NCBI RefSeq assembly: GCF_000337575.1
Contig: NZ_AOIM01000037.1
Span: 1 to 64,000 of the forward strand
Length of the DNA stretch: 64,000 nucleotides
Origin: Natrialba hulunbeirensis JCM 10989
GTDB taxonomy: Archaea > Halobacteriota > Halobacteria > Halobacteriales > Natrialbaceae
Direction: 5' to 3'
The notes under the pieces were generated by a model. It searched no databases and was not told the DNA's origin. It worked only from the letters and a program-made list of their open reading frames with translations. Position 1 is the stretch's first letter, and each line of letters starts with the position of its first letter. Made by a program: the position numbers and the translations under genes. Shown one piece after another: positions 1 through 8,619 of this stretch.

Positions 1-684
1 CCCGTCGTCGCGAAGGCGGCCCGCGAGTCGGGCGCGCTGACGATTTCGATCGTTACGACGCCGTTCACCGCGGAGGGAGAGGTTCGCCGAACCAACGCCG
101 AGGCAGGACTCGAACGCTTGCGCGACGTTTCTGACACTGTCATCGTCGTCCCGAACGACCGACTGCTCGACTCCGTCGGCAAGCTCCCCGTCCGCCAGGC
201 GTTCAAAGTCAGCGACGAGGTGCTGATGCGCTCGGTGAAGGGCATTACCGAACTGATCACGAAGCCCGGTCTCGTCAACCTGGACTTCGCAGACGTTCGT
301 ACCGTCATGGAACGCGGTGGCGTCGCGATGATCGGTCTCGGCGAGTCCGACTCCGAAGCGAAGGCCGAGGACTCGGTCAAGACCGCCCTGCGCTCGCCAC
401 TGCTCGACGTCGACATCTCCGGTGCCAGCTCCGCGCTGGTCAACGTCACCGGTGGCAACGATATGTCCATCGAGGAAGCCGAGGGCGTCGTCGAAGAGAT
501 CTACGACCGGATCGACCCCGACGCGCGCATCATCTGGGGGACCTCGATCGACGAGACACTCGAGGGCAGCATGCGCACGATGATCGTCGTCACCGGTGTC
601 CAGTCGCCACAGATCTACGGGCGACCGGAGGGTGAGACGGTCCAGCCCGAGATGGACGCCGACGACATCGACTTCGTCGACTGA
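1..684 (+). CDS. ftsZ: Cell division protein FtsZ, 3' part (5' end outside window)
   Basis: This is the C-terminal 227 residues of the tubulin-like GTPase that forms the division ring. The reading frame is open from base 1, so the GTP-binding half lies outside the window. Visible are the synergy (T7) loop, [11 protein letters not shown], and the C-terminal domain with its [12 protein letters not shown] and [11 protein letters not shown] stretches. The protein ends in an acidic tail. Haloarchaea have two FtsZ proteins. The ftsZ1 gene is usually followed by secE and nusG, which are absent here, so FtsZ2 is more likely by context. That assignment is inference; the family assignment is secure. 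Confidence 0.95.
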   Translation, partial: PVVAKAARESGALTISIVTTPFTAEGEVRRTNAEAGLERLRDVSDTVIVVPNDRLLDSVGKLPVRQAFKVSDEVLMRSVKGITELITKPGLVNLDFADVRTVMERGGVAMIGLGESDSEAKAEDSVKTALRSPLLDVDISGASSALVNVTGGNDMSIEEAEGVVEEIYDRIDPDARIIWGTSIDETLEGSMRTMIVVTGVQSPQIYGRPEGETVQPEMDADDIDFVD

Positions 685-886
685 TCGGATCGGCGCTCAC
701 CGTGTGGTTTGCGGGCGATAGTCTACAGTTGCGACATAGTCGCAGACTCCCCGTTTGCTCGGTATCTGTTGTTTCTCGCTGTCCACCGATCTACTGGAGA
801 CGCTGTTCGTCATCTCGCTTCGTACTGTAACGCCCTGGCATCGCAACTCGAGTTATTCGCTGCGTTGCTGGTCGCGCGCGACAGTA

Positions 887-935
887 GTTGCAGTGCTGTT
901 GCTGTTCCACGGTTGCAGTGCTGTCGCTGGTCCAC
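887..935. repeat. Tandem direct repeat, 2 x 24 bases
   Basis: Two 24-base copies, 887-910 and 912-935, start GTTGCAGTGCTGT and end TCCAC; they differ at two positions. They lie in the 283-base gap between ftsZ and the ferredoxin gene. Nothing else was recognised in that gap. Confidence 0.7.
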
Positions 936-967
936 GTGCAGCGCCGCGTCAAAACCAAGGTACCAGA

Positions 968-1315
968 TCAGTCGTCGGCTGCCGCAGCGTCGCCGCCTGC
1001 GTTTCCGGCCTCGCCTGCCTCGAGATCCGACTCGATGCTCGGCGGATACTTGCCGCGCTCGAGTTTGAGGTCCGACTGCGGGCGCGCCATGCAGGTCAGG
1101 GCGTAGGCTTCTGCCTCCTCCTCGGTGAACCCGCGGGCCGCTGGCTGGGTGACCTCGCCCTCGATGATCTCGGCCGAGCAGGCCAGACACATGCCGACAC
1201 GGCAGGAGTACTCCTGGGCGATACCCTCCTCGAGACAGCGGCTCAGAATGGTCTCCTTGTCCGAGCAGGTGATCGTCTCGCCCGTGCCGACGAACTCGAT
1301 CGTGTATTCGGTCAT
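968..1315 (-). CDS. [2Fe-2S] plant-type ferredoxin
   Basis: This 115-residue soluble electron carrier has the plant-type cluster motif C-x4-C-x2-C in YSCRVGMCLACSAEI, with the fourth cysteine further on in ALTCMARPQSDL. The start at 1315 (MTEYTIEF) fits the beta-grasp fold; an in-frame upstream ATG at 1339 would add eight residues. A TATA-like TTTTAGT sits about 26 bases before 1315, as expected for a leaderless haloarchaeal transcript. The Ala/Gly/Asp-rich C-terminal tail is poorly conserved in character. It is divergent from the geranylgeranyl reductase gene. It could supply electrons to that or another reductase, but nothing in the sequence proves a partner. Confidence 0.9.
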   Translation of the reverse strand: MTEYTIEFVGTGETITCSDKETILSRCLEEGIAQEYSCRVGMCLACSAEIIEGEVTQPAARGFTEEEAEAYALTCMARPQSDLKLERGKYPPSIESDLEAGEAGNAGGDAAAADD

Positions 1316-1337
1316 ACGGGGTGCTACGGAGAACGAC

Positions 1338-1344
1338 ACTAAAA
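1338..1344 (-). promoter_or_regulatory. TATA box of the ferredoxin gene
   Basis: TTTTAGT on the minus strand is centred 26 bases upstream of the ATG at 1315, the spacing seen in leaderless archaeal promoters. Confidence 0.5.
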
Positions 1345-1529
1345 CTCTTTATTACACATCTGTCCTCAAGGATAGGACGAAACTCACTCCTGAGAACGTG
1401 TCCCGGAGCGAACCACTCCGATCTGGGGCAGTTCGCGAGGACAGAGCGTCGCCCGCGTCCGTTCTGTCCTCCCGATGAGGACGAAGTGACCATAAAACGT
1501 TTTCTTACCACGGTGTCCACACTGTTGGT

Positions 1530-2945
1530 ATGAGTACACAGGAACAGTCGGCTGCCGGGTCGACGCCCGAGGCCGAAACCCGATCACCCGACGTGGTCGT
1601 CGTCGGCGCGGGGACATCGGGCTGTTACGCGGCGGCGACGATCGCGCAGGCGGGCTACGAGGCCGTCGTCCTCGAGCGCAAGACCGAGGAGGAGGCGGGC
1701 CACATCGCCTGCGGTGACGCTCTGAAGGGAGCCGACGCGTTCCCCGAGGCGATCCCGAAGTCCAAACTCGAACCCGCGTTCACCAACACCGGCGTCGATC
1801 ACGGCCGCTTCGAGATTCCACAGGAGGATACCGTTCTCGAGATTCCGATTCCCGGCGAACTCGCCGTCATCGACCGCTGGGAGTACGGCCGACGCATTAT
1901 CGAGGGAGCGGCGGAGGCGGGCGCGGACTTTCACTACGACACCGTCGTCCAGAACGTCACCCAGGAAGCCGACGACGGCCGCGTCACCGGCGTCGAAGCG
2001 ATCAGGAAGGGCCAGCCACTCACCTACGAGGCCGATCTCGTCATCGACGCCGCGGGCGCACTCTCGGTGCTGCAGGACAACGTCGACTTCTCGAACTCGA
2101 CGTTCGACACCAACGTCAACTACTCGCACTTCTGTTCGGCCTACCGCGAGGTCGTCCACGTCGAGGAACCGGTCGAGTGGTCGGACGCGCTCGTCTTCAA
2201 GCCGACCGAACGCGCTGCGGGCTACCTCTGGTACTTCCCGCGCACGGAAACCGAAATCAACGCGGGCCTCGGCTTCCAGATGACCGAGGAGCCGATGAAA
2301 CTCGTCGACGACCTCAAACGCGACCTCGAGAACCGCGCCGAGTTCGACGGTGCCGAGGTCGACGACAAACTCGGCGCTGCACTCCCGACTCGCCGACCGT
2401 ACGACTCGGCCGTCCACCCCGGCTATATGGCCGTCGGCGACGCGGCGGGTCACGTCAACCCCACCACCGGCGGCGGCATCGCCGGCGCAGCCTACGCCGG
2501 CAAGTACGCCGCCGAGCAGGCGATCGAGGGACTCGAGACGGGCGATGTCAGCGAGAAGGCTCTCTGGGAGTACAACCAGCGCGTGATGGACCACTTCGGC
2601 GCGCGCTACGCCGCACTCGACGTCTACAACATCCTCTCGACGGCCGTCGACGTCGACGATCTAATGGGCTTGCTCGCCGCGATGCCCGGCGAGAAGCTCG
2701 CCGAGGCTCTCTACGAGGGCAGTACCAGCGTCGGCCCGAAGCTCGCGTTCGAGAGCTTGCTCAACAGCCGTGGCCACTGGGGCACCATCTGGACGCTCTT
2801 CCAGACGAAACGCTGTGCCGACGACCTGCTCGACCTCTACGAACACTACCCAGAGCATCCCGCCGCACTCGAACACTGGCAGCAGCGCCGCGACGACGTG
2901 ATGGACGACGTCTACGAGGCGACCGGCGCAGATCCGAAGTACTAG
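1530..2945 (+). CDS. Geranylgeranyl reductase family flavoprotein
   Basis: This 471-residue FAD-dependent reductase is of the type that saturates the geranylgeranyl chains of archaeal ether lipids or prenyl precursors. The Rossmann motif GAGTSGCYAAA lies at about residues 27-37. A second FAD contact is YMAVGDAAGHVNPTTGGGI at about 300-318. A cysteine near residue 62 (HIACGDALKG) is typical of the family. The N-terminal 20 residues are a Ser/Glu-rich extension. A T-rich box, GTTTTCTTA, near 1499-1507 sits about 27 bases before the ATG and supports this start. The gene stands alone between divergent neighbours. Substrate (lipid, menaquinone or precursor) cannot be told from sequence. Confidence 0.9.
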   Translation: MSTQEQSAAGSTPEAETRSPDVVVVGAGTSGCYAAATIAQAGYEAVVLERKTEEEAGHIACGDALKGADAFPEAIPKSKLEPAFTNTGVDHGRFEIPQEDTVLEIPIPGELAVIDRWEYGRRIIEGAAEAGADFHYDTVVQNVTQEADDGRVTGVEAIRKGQPLTYEADLVIDAAGALSVLQDNVDFSNSTFDTNVNYSHFCSAYREVVHVEEPVEWSDALVFKPTERAAGYLWYFPRTETEINAGLGFQMTEEPMKLVDDLKRDLENRAEFDGAEVDDKLGAALPTRRPYDSAVHPGYMAVGDAAGHVNPTTGGGIAGAAYAGKYAAEQAIEGLETGDVSEKALWEYNQRVMDHFGARYAALDVYNILSTAVDVDDLMGLLAAMPGEKLAEALYEGSTSVGPKLAFESLLNSRGHWGTIWTLFQTKRCADDLLDLYEHYPEHPAALEHWQQRRDDVMDDVYEATGADPKY

Positions 2946-3223
2946 TCGCTCTCACTCATGAACACAACTCACTCACGAACAAGTGATCCACGCGAGGAAA
3001 ATATCGATCGTCGCGTCGGTAACCCGTCGTATCTACACCTTGTGACCAGAGGTACTTAAAGAAACGAGTGCCCTGTGGGTACGACCGAGATGGAGACGCT
3101 GTGGCCGCGAGGTGGACTCGAGTACCGCTGTCTCTCTCACACGATCCAGACACTGTCTTTCCACGCCGACCACTACCGCTGTCCGCTGGAGCCAGTCCGC
3201 CGTAGTCTGAGTCTAGTGCCCGT

Positions 3224-4471
3224 TCAGGCGTCGGACCGAAGCCGTTTGATCCGCTGTTCTGTTCGGGGATGTGTTCCAAAGATGGTGCGGGCGATGTATC
3301 GCCGCGGTCGGTCGAAGAACCGTCGTTCTTCCCACGGCGGCGGAACGACCGAGAACGCTATTGTCGACCGACGCTGCCGGAGGTCGCTCGAGGGCTGGTT
3401 CTCGAGTTCGGCGTCGAGTTTCTCCAGTGCGCTCACGAGGGCAGCCGGATCGCCAGTGATCGCGACGGCACCGCGGTCTGCGACGTACTCACGGTATCGA
3501 GCCACGACGATGACCGCCCAGCGACAGACACCGGCAACAATCGGTGCAACCGCCGCGAACACCCCGTGGAGGGGAGCCTGTCGAGACGATTCTTCATCGA
3601 CTGCCGCCATTATGAGCCTGACTTTCGCGACGGGGAGCGAGAGTACGGTTAGCATCGCTGCATCGCGGTTGCTGACGTGTGCGAGGACCGACTCGAGTTC
3701 GCGGTCTGTGAGTAGATCAACCAGTCCAGTCGAGACGATGATCGTCGACGTTTCGGGGCGAAGTCCAATCGTGGCCGCGAGTGGGACCCGCTTGCGGCCG
3801 ACCTTGACGGTCGGTGCCGGCAGATTCGCCTGACTCGCGAGTCGATTGACGCGCGCTTGCAGTTCCCTGGTATCGTTGTCGATGCCGATGTCGCTATCAG
3901 CACCATCGGGTAGTACGTCTTCGGTCGAGTCGATGATCTTGAGGTCGTCCTCGAGGTGCCGTTCGACGGAGCCACCAGCACCCAGTTCGTCGACGATGGT
4001 TCGTATCGTATAGTAGCTGGTCGCCACGACGCCAACGACGAGACCGATGGCACCGGCAGTCCGCACCGGTGTCCACGGCGACTGTGTCCAGACCAGCACA
4101 TAGCCGAGAAGCCAGCCGAGAAGAACGACGACCGCACCGCCGAGCACTCGTCTCGGAAGATACGTCTGTGGCTGTAGGAGGCCATGTGAAACTGTCTCGA
4201 CGGCGCTGGCCATCCCGTCGTGAGAAATCCGTCCGACGACGAGCGGCACGGGCATCACACGTCGATACACCCCTGCGATGACGTGCCAGGCTATAAACAC
4301 GGGAAGGCAGATGACGATCACCCAGAGGATCGACTCGAGTAGGAATACGATCACCAGCGCGACTCCTACGACTTCGAGGAAGAGCAAAGCGATCATGCCA
4401 CAGCTGGCGATGATACTGGCGACGGCCATCCGAAGCCAGAGCCCAAGTTGCAGTCGCGTCGGCAGCGTCAC
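3224..4471 (-). CDS. M48 (HtpX/Ste24-like) membrane protein with degenerate active site
   Basis: This 415-residue membrane protein has hydrophobic segments at about 15-70 and 108-160, followed by an M48-like domain from about 200. Family landmarks are present: ELESVLAH at 258-265, NRDAAM just after it, and the third-ligand motif RYREYVADRGA. The zinc motif itself is broken. Where active relatives read AHELxHVxNRD, this protein reads AHVSNRDAAM, so the catalytic Glu and one His are missing. An in-frame loss of 12 bases is the simplest explanation. The C-terminal THPRTEQRIKRL is normal for the family. It is probably a non-catalytic homologue. An intact HtpX gene lies at 15737-16549. Confidence 0.85.
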   Translation of the reverse strand: MTLPTRLQLGLWLRMAVASIIASCGMIALLFLEVVGVALVIVFLLESILWVIVICLPVFIAWHVIAGVYRRVMPVPLVVGRISHDGMASAVETVSHGLLQPQTYLPRRVLGGAVVVLLGWLLGYVLVWTQSPWTPVRTAGAIGLVVGVVATSYYTIRTIVDELGAGGSVERHLEDDLKIIDSTEDVLPDGADSDIGIDNDTRELQARVNRLASQANLPAPTVKVGRKRVPLAATIGLRPETSTIIVSTGLVDLLTDRELESVLAHVSNRDAAMLTVLSLPVAKVRLIMAAVDEESSRQAPLHGVFAAVAPIVAGVCRWAVIVVARYREYVADRGAVAITGDPAALVSALEKLDAELENQPSSDLRQRRSTIAFSVVPPPWEERRFFDRPRRYIARTIFGTHPRTEQRIKRLRSDA

Positions 4472-4636
4472 GCTTCACTCACCGTCGTGAGAGTGTGACG
4501 ACACCGTGTGTCAATACGGGATGACGATTCACTCCGAGACACTGTCAGCCATCCGTACAGAACCCGAGGACAAGTAGATACCGAAGTGATGGGTCGACGC
4601 CCCGAGTTGTCGGTTTTCAGGAGTCAACCGGCTTGT

Positions 4637-5908
4637 CTACCAGTCGCGGCTAATCTGCTCGACCGCGCCAGTGAGCACGTCGACGCCGTGCTGGAGACTC
4701 TCCTCGTCAACGTCGAACGTCGCGGTGTGGTGGCCGCCGGGGTGGTCCGTGCCGACGCCGATGTAGCAGGCAGAGCCGCCGTTGTCCTGGACTGTCTGCA
4801 TCAGGAAGGTCGCGTCCTCGCTGCCGCCGAGTTCGTCGCGCTCCATGACGTTTTCGACGCCTGCCGTTTCGCCCGCGACCTCGCTGACGATCGAAACGAG
4901 GTCCTGGTCGCTGGTCGCGCTCGGTGCCTCCGAACCGAGTTCGATCTCGACCTCGCAGTCGTGCATCTCGGCGGCGTTCCGAATCACTCGGCGCGCGTTC
5001 GAGCGCATGTACTCCATCAGTTCGGTCGTCTTGCCCCGAACTTCGGCCTCGATGTGGGCCTCCTCGGGGATGACGTTCGCCGCAGTGCCGCCCTCGACGA
5101 CACCGGCGTTGATCCGCGTCGGACCGTCGCTGTGTCGCGGGATGCTGTAGAGGTTCTGGACGGCCGTCGCCATCGCCTGGACGGCGTTGCGTCCCTCCTC
5201 GGGGTGGCCGCCCGCGTGGGACGGCGCACCGGTGAACGTCGCATCGAGGTGGGAAACCGCGAGGAAGCCGTCGATGCCGGCGACGATTTCGCCGGTCGGG
5301 TGATCGAGGCCGATATGAGCCGCGAGCAGCGCGTCGACGTCCTGGATGTGTTCGCTCGTCGCCATCGACTTCCCGCCGCCGATGACCTCCTCTGCGGGCT
5401 GGAAGAACACCTTGAACGTCCCCGAGAAGTCACTCTCTGCGATCGCTTCGAGGACGCCGACACCGATCGTCGCGTGGGCGTCGTGCCCGCAGGCATGCAT
5501 TGCGCCGTCGTGTTCCGAGCGGAAGCCCTCGGCGACGGGCGCGTGCTCGTCATCCTCGGATTCGGGCTGTGGCAGGCCGTCGATGTCGACCCGCAGGCCG
5601 ACCGTCGGTCCCTCGCCGCGTTCGAGAACCGCGACGGCTCCGGTGTAGCCGCCCTCGAGTTGGGAGAGAATCTCCTCATCGATGTCGTACTCGCTTGCTT
5701 GCTCGTACCACTCGGCGATTTCTGCGTCGTCGGGGACGGCTAATCGGTGTTCGCCGACGATGGCATCGGGGCCGATATGGAGTTCGTCCAGTTCGACGCG
5801 GGACTGGATTTCCTCGACGATGCGCGCGGTAGTGTAGAATTCGCGCCAGGCTGGTTCGGGTTTGCGGTGCAGGTCTCGACGGAGTGTGACGAGGTCGCTC
5901 GTGACCAT
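4637..5908 (-). CDS. M20 family amidohydrolase (AbgA/AbgB-like)
   Basis: This 423-residue zinc-dependent amidohydrolase has metal and catalytic motifs GLRVDIDGLP (about 104-113), MHACGHDAHATIGVG (about 136-150) and FFQPAEE (about 169-175). A further one is GGSEDATFL near residue 355. The change from LRADMDALP to LRVDIDGLP, and the early DLHRKPEPAWREF, resemble the aminobenzoyl-glutamate hydrolase branch more than the IAA-amino-acid hydrolase branch. It probably cleaves an N-acyl amino acid or aminobenzoyl-glutamate-like amide in the cytoplasm; the substrate is not determined. No neighbouring transporter or partner subunit is seen. Confidence 0.88.
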   Translation of the reverse strand: MVTSDLVTLRRDLHRKPEPAWREFYTTARIVEEIQSRVELDELHIGPDAIVGEHRLAVPDDAEIAEWYEQASEYDIDEEILSQLEGGYTGAVAVLERGEGPTVGLRVDIDGLPQPESEDDEHAPVAEGFRSEHDGAMHACGHDAHATIGVGVLEAIAESDFSGTFKVFFQPAEEVIGGGKSMATSEHIQDVDALLAAHIGLDHPTGEIVAGIDGFLAVSHLDATFTGAPSHAGGHPEEGRNAVQAMATAVQNLYSIPRHSDGPTRINAGVVEGGTAANVIPEEAHIEAEVRGKTTELMEYMRSNARRVIRNAAEMHDCEVEIELGSEAPSATSDQDLVSIVSEVAGETAGVENVMERDELGGSEDATFLMQTVQDNGGSACYIGVGTDHPGGHHTATFDVDEESLQHGVDVLTGAVEQISRDW

Positions 5909-6019
5909 AGGTAGGTATTGTCGAGGGGTGTGAAAGACGTGCCGGCTTGGGAGAGTGTCACACTGTTGTGTGTTGTTCGACGAGAACGGAAAAATCGGTT
6001 CGGCGGCCCGTATTGCCCG

Positions 6020-6355
6020 TCAGTTACCGCGACCTGCGCCGTGGATCTGTTCGACCTCGGCCTCGATGTGCACCGAGTCGGGGAAGTTCTGCGAGGCGAT
6101 GTTGCGCGCGAGATTGTCGTGGCCGTGGATCTCGAGTTCGCGGGTGAAGACGGTGTACTCCCAGGAGTCGAAGTGACGGTCGTCGTCGGTGTGTAGCCGA
6201 CACGGCTGGGGAACCGAGATTTTCTTCGGCGGATGGGAGTGCGGGCCCTTGAGCGCAGCACCCTTTCGCTCGGCAGTGGATTTGATGTCAGAAACGATAC
6301 CGTCGAGGGCGGCGCGATCGCCGCTCTGGAGCGTGAGACGGGTGACGAAGGTCAT
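6020..6355 (-). CDS. uS10-like protein (paralogue of ribosomal protein S10)
   Basis: This 111-residue protein has the S10/mL48 alpha-beta fold pattern: TRLTLQSGDRAALDGIVSDI at the start, then KGPHSHPPKKISVP, which corresponds to the S10 loop SGPIPLPTK, then WEYTVFTRELEIHG. It is not the canonical ribosomal S10 gene, which in haloarchaea follows the elongation-factor genes. It lacks the usual LIDLDAD helix. It may be a specialised ribosomal or RNA-binding paralogue. The start at 6355 (MTFVTRL) is preferred over the ATG 15 bases upstream because the beta strand begins there. It is divergent from the NUDIX gene. Confidence 0.75.
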   Translation of the reverse strand: MTFVTRLTLQSGDRAALDGIVSDIKSTAERKGAALKGPHSHPPKKISVPQPCRLHTDDDRHFDSWEYTVFTRELEIHGHDNLARNIASQNFPDSVHIEAEVEQIHGAGRGN

Positions 6356-6435
6356 AGCGGTGTTGTTCATTCTTCCACGGTCGTCGCGTAAAAACCTGCT
6401 GAGATACGTCTACGCGCGACGAACAGTCCGATATT

Positions 6436-6443
6436 CTCTTAAC
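6436..6443 (+). promoter_or_regulatory. TATA box of the NUDIX gene
   Basis: CTCTTAAC is centred 26 bases before the ATG at 6466, implying a leaderless transcript. Confidence 0.5.
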
Positions 6444-6465
6444 GTCTCATCTATTAGCCCTGTTA

Positions 6466-6894
6466 ATGGCAGTCGAAGCTACGAGCGCAGGCGCGATCCT
6501 CTTCCGCGACACGCGGGGCCGGCGCGAGTATCTTCTACTCAAGAGCCGCCCGGGCGACTGGGAGTTTCCGAAGGGCGGTGTCGAAGGAGATGAAGAGCTA
6601 CAACAGACGGCGATCCGCGAAATAAAGGAAGAGGCAGGTATCGATCAGTTCAGACTACTCGATGGCTTTCGTGAGGACTACGACTACGTCTTCGAGGCCA
6701 ACGGCAAGACGATTCACAAGACCGTGCATCTCTTCGTCGCGAAATCGTTCGAGGCGAGCGCCGAACTCTCGAACGAACATCGAGACCTCCAGTGGCGCGA
6801 CTACGAGCAGGCGGTCAACACCGTCACGCAGGACGGCCCCCGAGAGATTCTCGAGGACGCCCACGACTTCCTCGACGAACTCGAGTCGGTCTGA
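6466..6894 (+). CDS. NUDIX hydrolase, probable diadenosine tetraphosphatase type
   Basis: This 142-residue enzyme has a complete Nudix box, GGVEGDEELQQ followed by TAIREIKEEAGI, at residues 37-59. The Gly, Glu and REUxEExGU positions are all present. WEFPKGGVE before the box and the small size match asymmetrical bis(5'-nucleosyl)-tetraphosphatases, which split Ap4A into ATP and AMP. The start gives MAVEATSAGAILFR, a normal first strand. It is a single gene with its own promoter. The exact nucleotide substrate is inferred only. Confidence 0.85.
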   Translation: MAVEATSAGAILFRDTRGRREYLLLKSRPGDWEFPKGGVEGDEELQQTAIREIKEEAGIDQFRLLDGFREDYDYVFEANGKTIHKTVHLFVAKSFEASAELSNEHRDLQWRDYEQAVNTVTQDGPREILEDAHDFLDELESV

Positions 6895-7041
6895 GTGGCC
6901 CACTGGTGTCACAGCACTCCCCCCACCGACGATTTTGTCGGTACGACAGTACCTACGCTGGCAATCCCGACCGAGGCGTCGTCACTACCACAGAATCGGC
7001 TTTCCTGACCAGTCCCGTTCGATCCGTTCTGAAACAGCCAC

Positions 7042-8121
7042 ATGACTCCTGACTCCGAGTTCGCCTTCGAACTCCGAACCTGTCGCTGGGCCGAACGCGA
7101 GTGGCCTCTCGGCTACAGTCACGACGAGCACAGTCACGACAAGCGCAGTCACAACGACCCTCCCTCACATATCGTCGCCCGCCAACTCGGTACCAAACGC
7201 CGCCGCTGGGACACCATCGTACTCGAGTGCGACCCCACCGGCCTCCGGAACCGAGCACGATTCGGTGCGAAGCGTCTGGACAGCGACCTCTTACACATCG
7301 TCCGCAACGCGCCCGCCGAGTGGGCGTACTACCGCGACGCGCTGCCCCATCCTGGCTACCCGTGGCGCTACGTCCGCGAGGCGATCCATCAGGCTGACGA
7401 CCGTGGGATTCTCGAGACGCGCAAGCAGGGCAACCGCATCCAGATCCGCCGCAAGTGGCCGTATCCCGACTGGGTCGAGCGCATCGTCGCCATCGAGAAC
7501 AAGCCCGACCTCGACGCGAGCGCTGCCCGCGTGCTTGGACCGCAACTCGAGTTCGATGTGGCGATGGCGCTGGCGGACGAGGTCTGGGTGGCGACCCAGG
7601 CGACGGACGAGACGATCACGCCGGCGCTGTTCGAGGGCCTGCCGGTGGCGGCGGGCATTCTCACGCTCGATCCGGACGCGCTCACAGCGGAGGTGGCCTG
7701 GCATCCCAGACAACTCGCGGTCAACGAACCGGGAACGCGGATACTCGAGCGACCCGACGGCGGCGACCGCGACGGCTCGGCGGCGCGATTCGAGTACGTC
7801 GATCCGGAGACGAAAGCCGAGAAGCGGCTCGCGATCGCCGAGCGTGCCTACGAACGGGGCTGGCGCTCGTTCGTCGAGACGATGCGTCCGGACTGTCGCC
7901 ACTTCGAACTGCGCGCACAGGACGGGATGCAGCTGTCGCCGTACTGCAGCGCCAAGGCGTGTCAGCCGACGGCGGCTGAGTGTTCAGGTTCCTGTCCGGA
8001 ATTCGAACCCGAACCCCCGGTCTGGCGGACGAACGGGTGGCCGATCGAGGGCGGTCCCGGGAAACGCTGTCAGCAACTGCTCGCCGCGCGGCGGCGACGA
8101 CGGCGACCGGGCCAGCAGTAA
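7042..8121 (+). CDS. DUF5787-like protein with nuclease-like core and C-terminal Cys cluster
   Basis: This 359-residue protein resembles the haloarchaeal family DUF5787 (recalled, not searched). After the N-terminal FELRTCRWAERE comes a His/Asp-rich stretch made of three 5-residue repeats (about 25-39). A wHTH-like region at about 80-138 follows. The next segment, PDWVERIVAIENKP (142-155), then a helix with QLEFD (168-172) and ADEVWVAT, looks like the D...ExK-helix-strand layout of PD-(D/E)xK nucleases (D143, E152, K154). Cys285, 302, 307, 314 and 318 form a cluster, with Cys14 and Cys63 further upstream. The nuclease and metal-cluster roles are inference. The C-terminus ends in an Arg-rich tail. 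Confidence 0.7.
   Translation: MTPDSEFAFELRTCRWAEREWPLGYSHDEHSHDKRSHNDPPSHIVARQLGTKRRRWDTIVLECDPTGLRNRARFGAKRLDSDLLHIVRNAPAEWAYYRDALPHPGYPWRYVREAIHQADDRGILETRKQGNRIQIRRKWPYPDWVERIVAIENKPDLDASAARVLGPQLEFDVAMALADEVWVATQATDETITPALFEGLPVAAGILTLDPDALTAEVAWHPRQLAVNEPGTRILERPDGGDRDGSAARFEYVDPETKAEKRLAIAERAYERGWRSFVETMRPDCRHFELRAQDGMQLSPYCSAKACQPTAAECSGSCPEFEPEPPVWRTNGWPIEGGPGKRCQQLLAARRRRRRPGQQ
7114..7158 (+). repeat. In-frame 15-base repeat x3 inside the DUF5787-like gene
   Basis: Three 15-base units, 7114-7128, 7129-7143 and 7144-7158, share CAGTCAC and encode YSHDE, HSHDK and RSHND. They form a His/Asp-rich insert near the N-terminus. Confidence 0.8.
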
Positions 8122-8182
8122 CTGGTGGGTCGAAGCGGAACGACGGGAGATTCGACTCGAGTTGTTCGATTTTCGTTGCCGG

Positions 8183-8470
8183 TTATGAGCCAGCCGCGTT
8201 GGTTGCGCTGGTCGCGTCTCGAACGACTCTGTAGAGGGCGGTCATGACCGCGACGAATGCGAGTGCCGCACCGGTGACGAACACCGCGGCGTAGTAGATT
8301 GCACTGCCAGGACTCATTGTGGTCGTCGGAATCGTCGGGTCCGCTGCGGTGTATGCGACTTCCCAGATCGATACCCCGGTGTAACCCATCAGCAGTAGTC
8401 CTGCGGCGAAACAGAAGGCGAATCTGTCGAGCGAGAGTGCGTACTCCCAGAGGGTGGGGACCTCGTCCAT
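8183..8470 (-). CDS. Small membrane protein, unknown function
   Basis: This 95-residue protein is not recognised. It has two strong hydrophobic segments, at about 13-35 (RFAFCFAAGLLLMGYTGVSIW) and about 56-82 (AIYYAAVFVTGAALAFVAVMTAL), with a Pro/Thr-rich loop between them. The start MDEVPTLWEYALSLDRF is the first ATG in the frame. It lies convergent to the DUF5787-like gene and about 150 bases from another membrane protein gene in the same direction. Codon use is like its neighbours, which supports a real gene. Confidence 0.6.
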   Translation of the reverse strand: MDEVPTLWEYALSLDRFAFCFAAGLLLMGYTGVSIWEVAYTAADPTIPTTTMSPGSAIYYAAVFVTGAALAFVAVMTALYRVVRDATSATNAAGS

Positions 8471-8619
8471 ACTGGTAACTGACAGGTAGTCGAAGAACTA
8501 TCTTTCCATTGGATCGACTGACGTGAACTGGACGCGGCAGCCTCGGTGAGCACGTCCTGCTCGAGGTGGAGTGACACGGCGGCCAGGCCAGAAAGTGGGC
8601 GGCTGTGACTGACGGAAAC

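Noticed and set aside
3090-3280. Plus-strand frame starting METLWPRGGLEYRC with a CTTAAA box upstream
   Set aside because: Its end runs antisense through the M48-like gene and composition is poor; no domain or conserved character.
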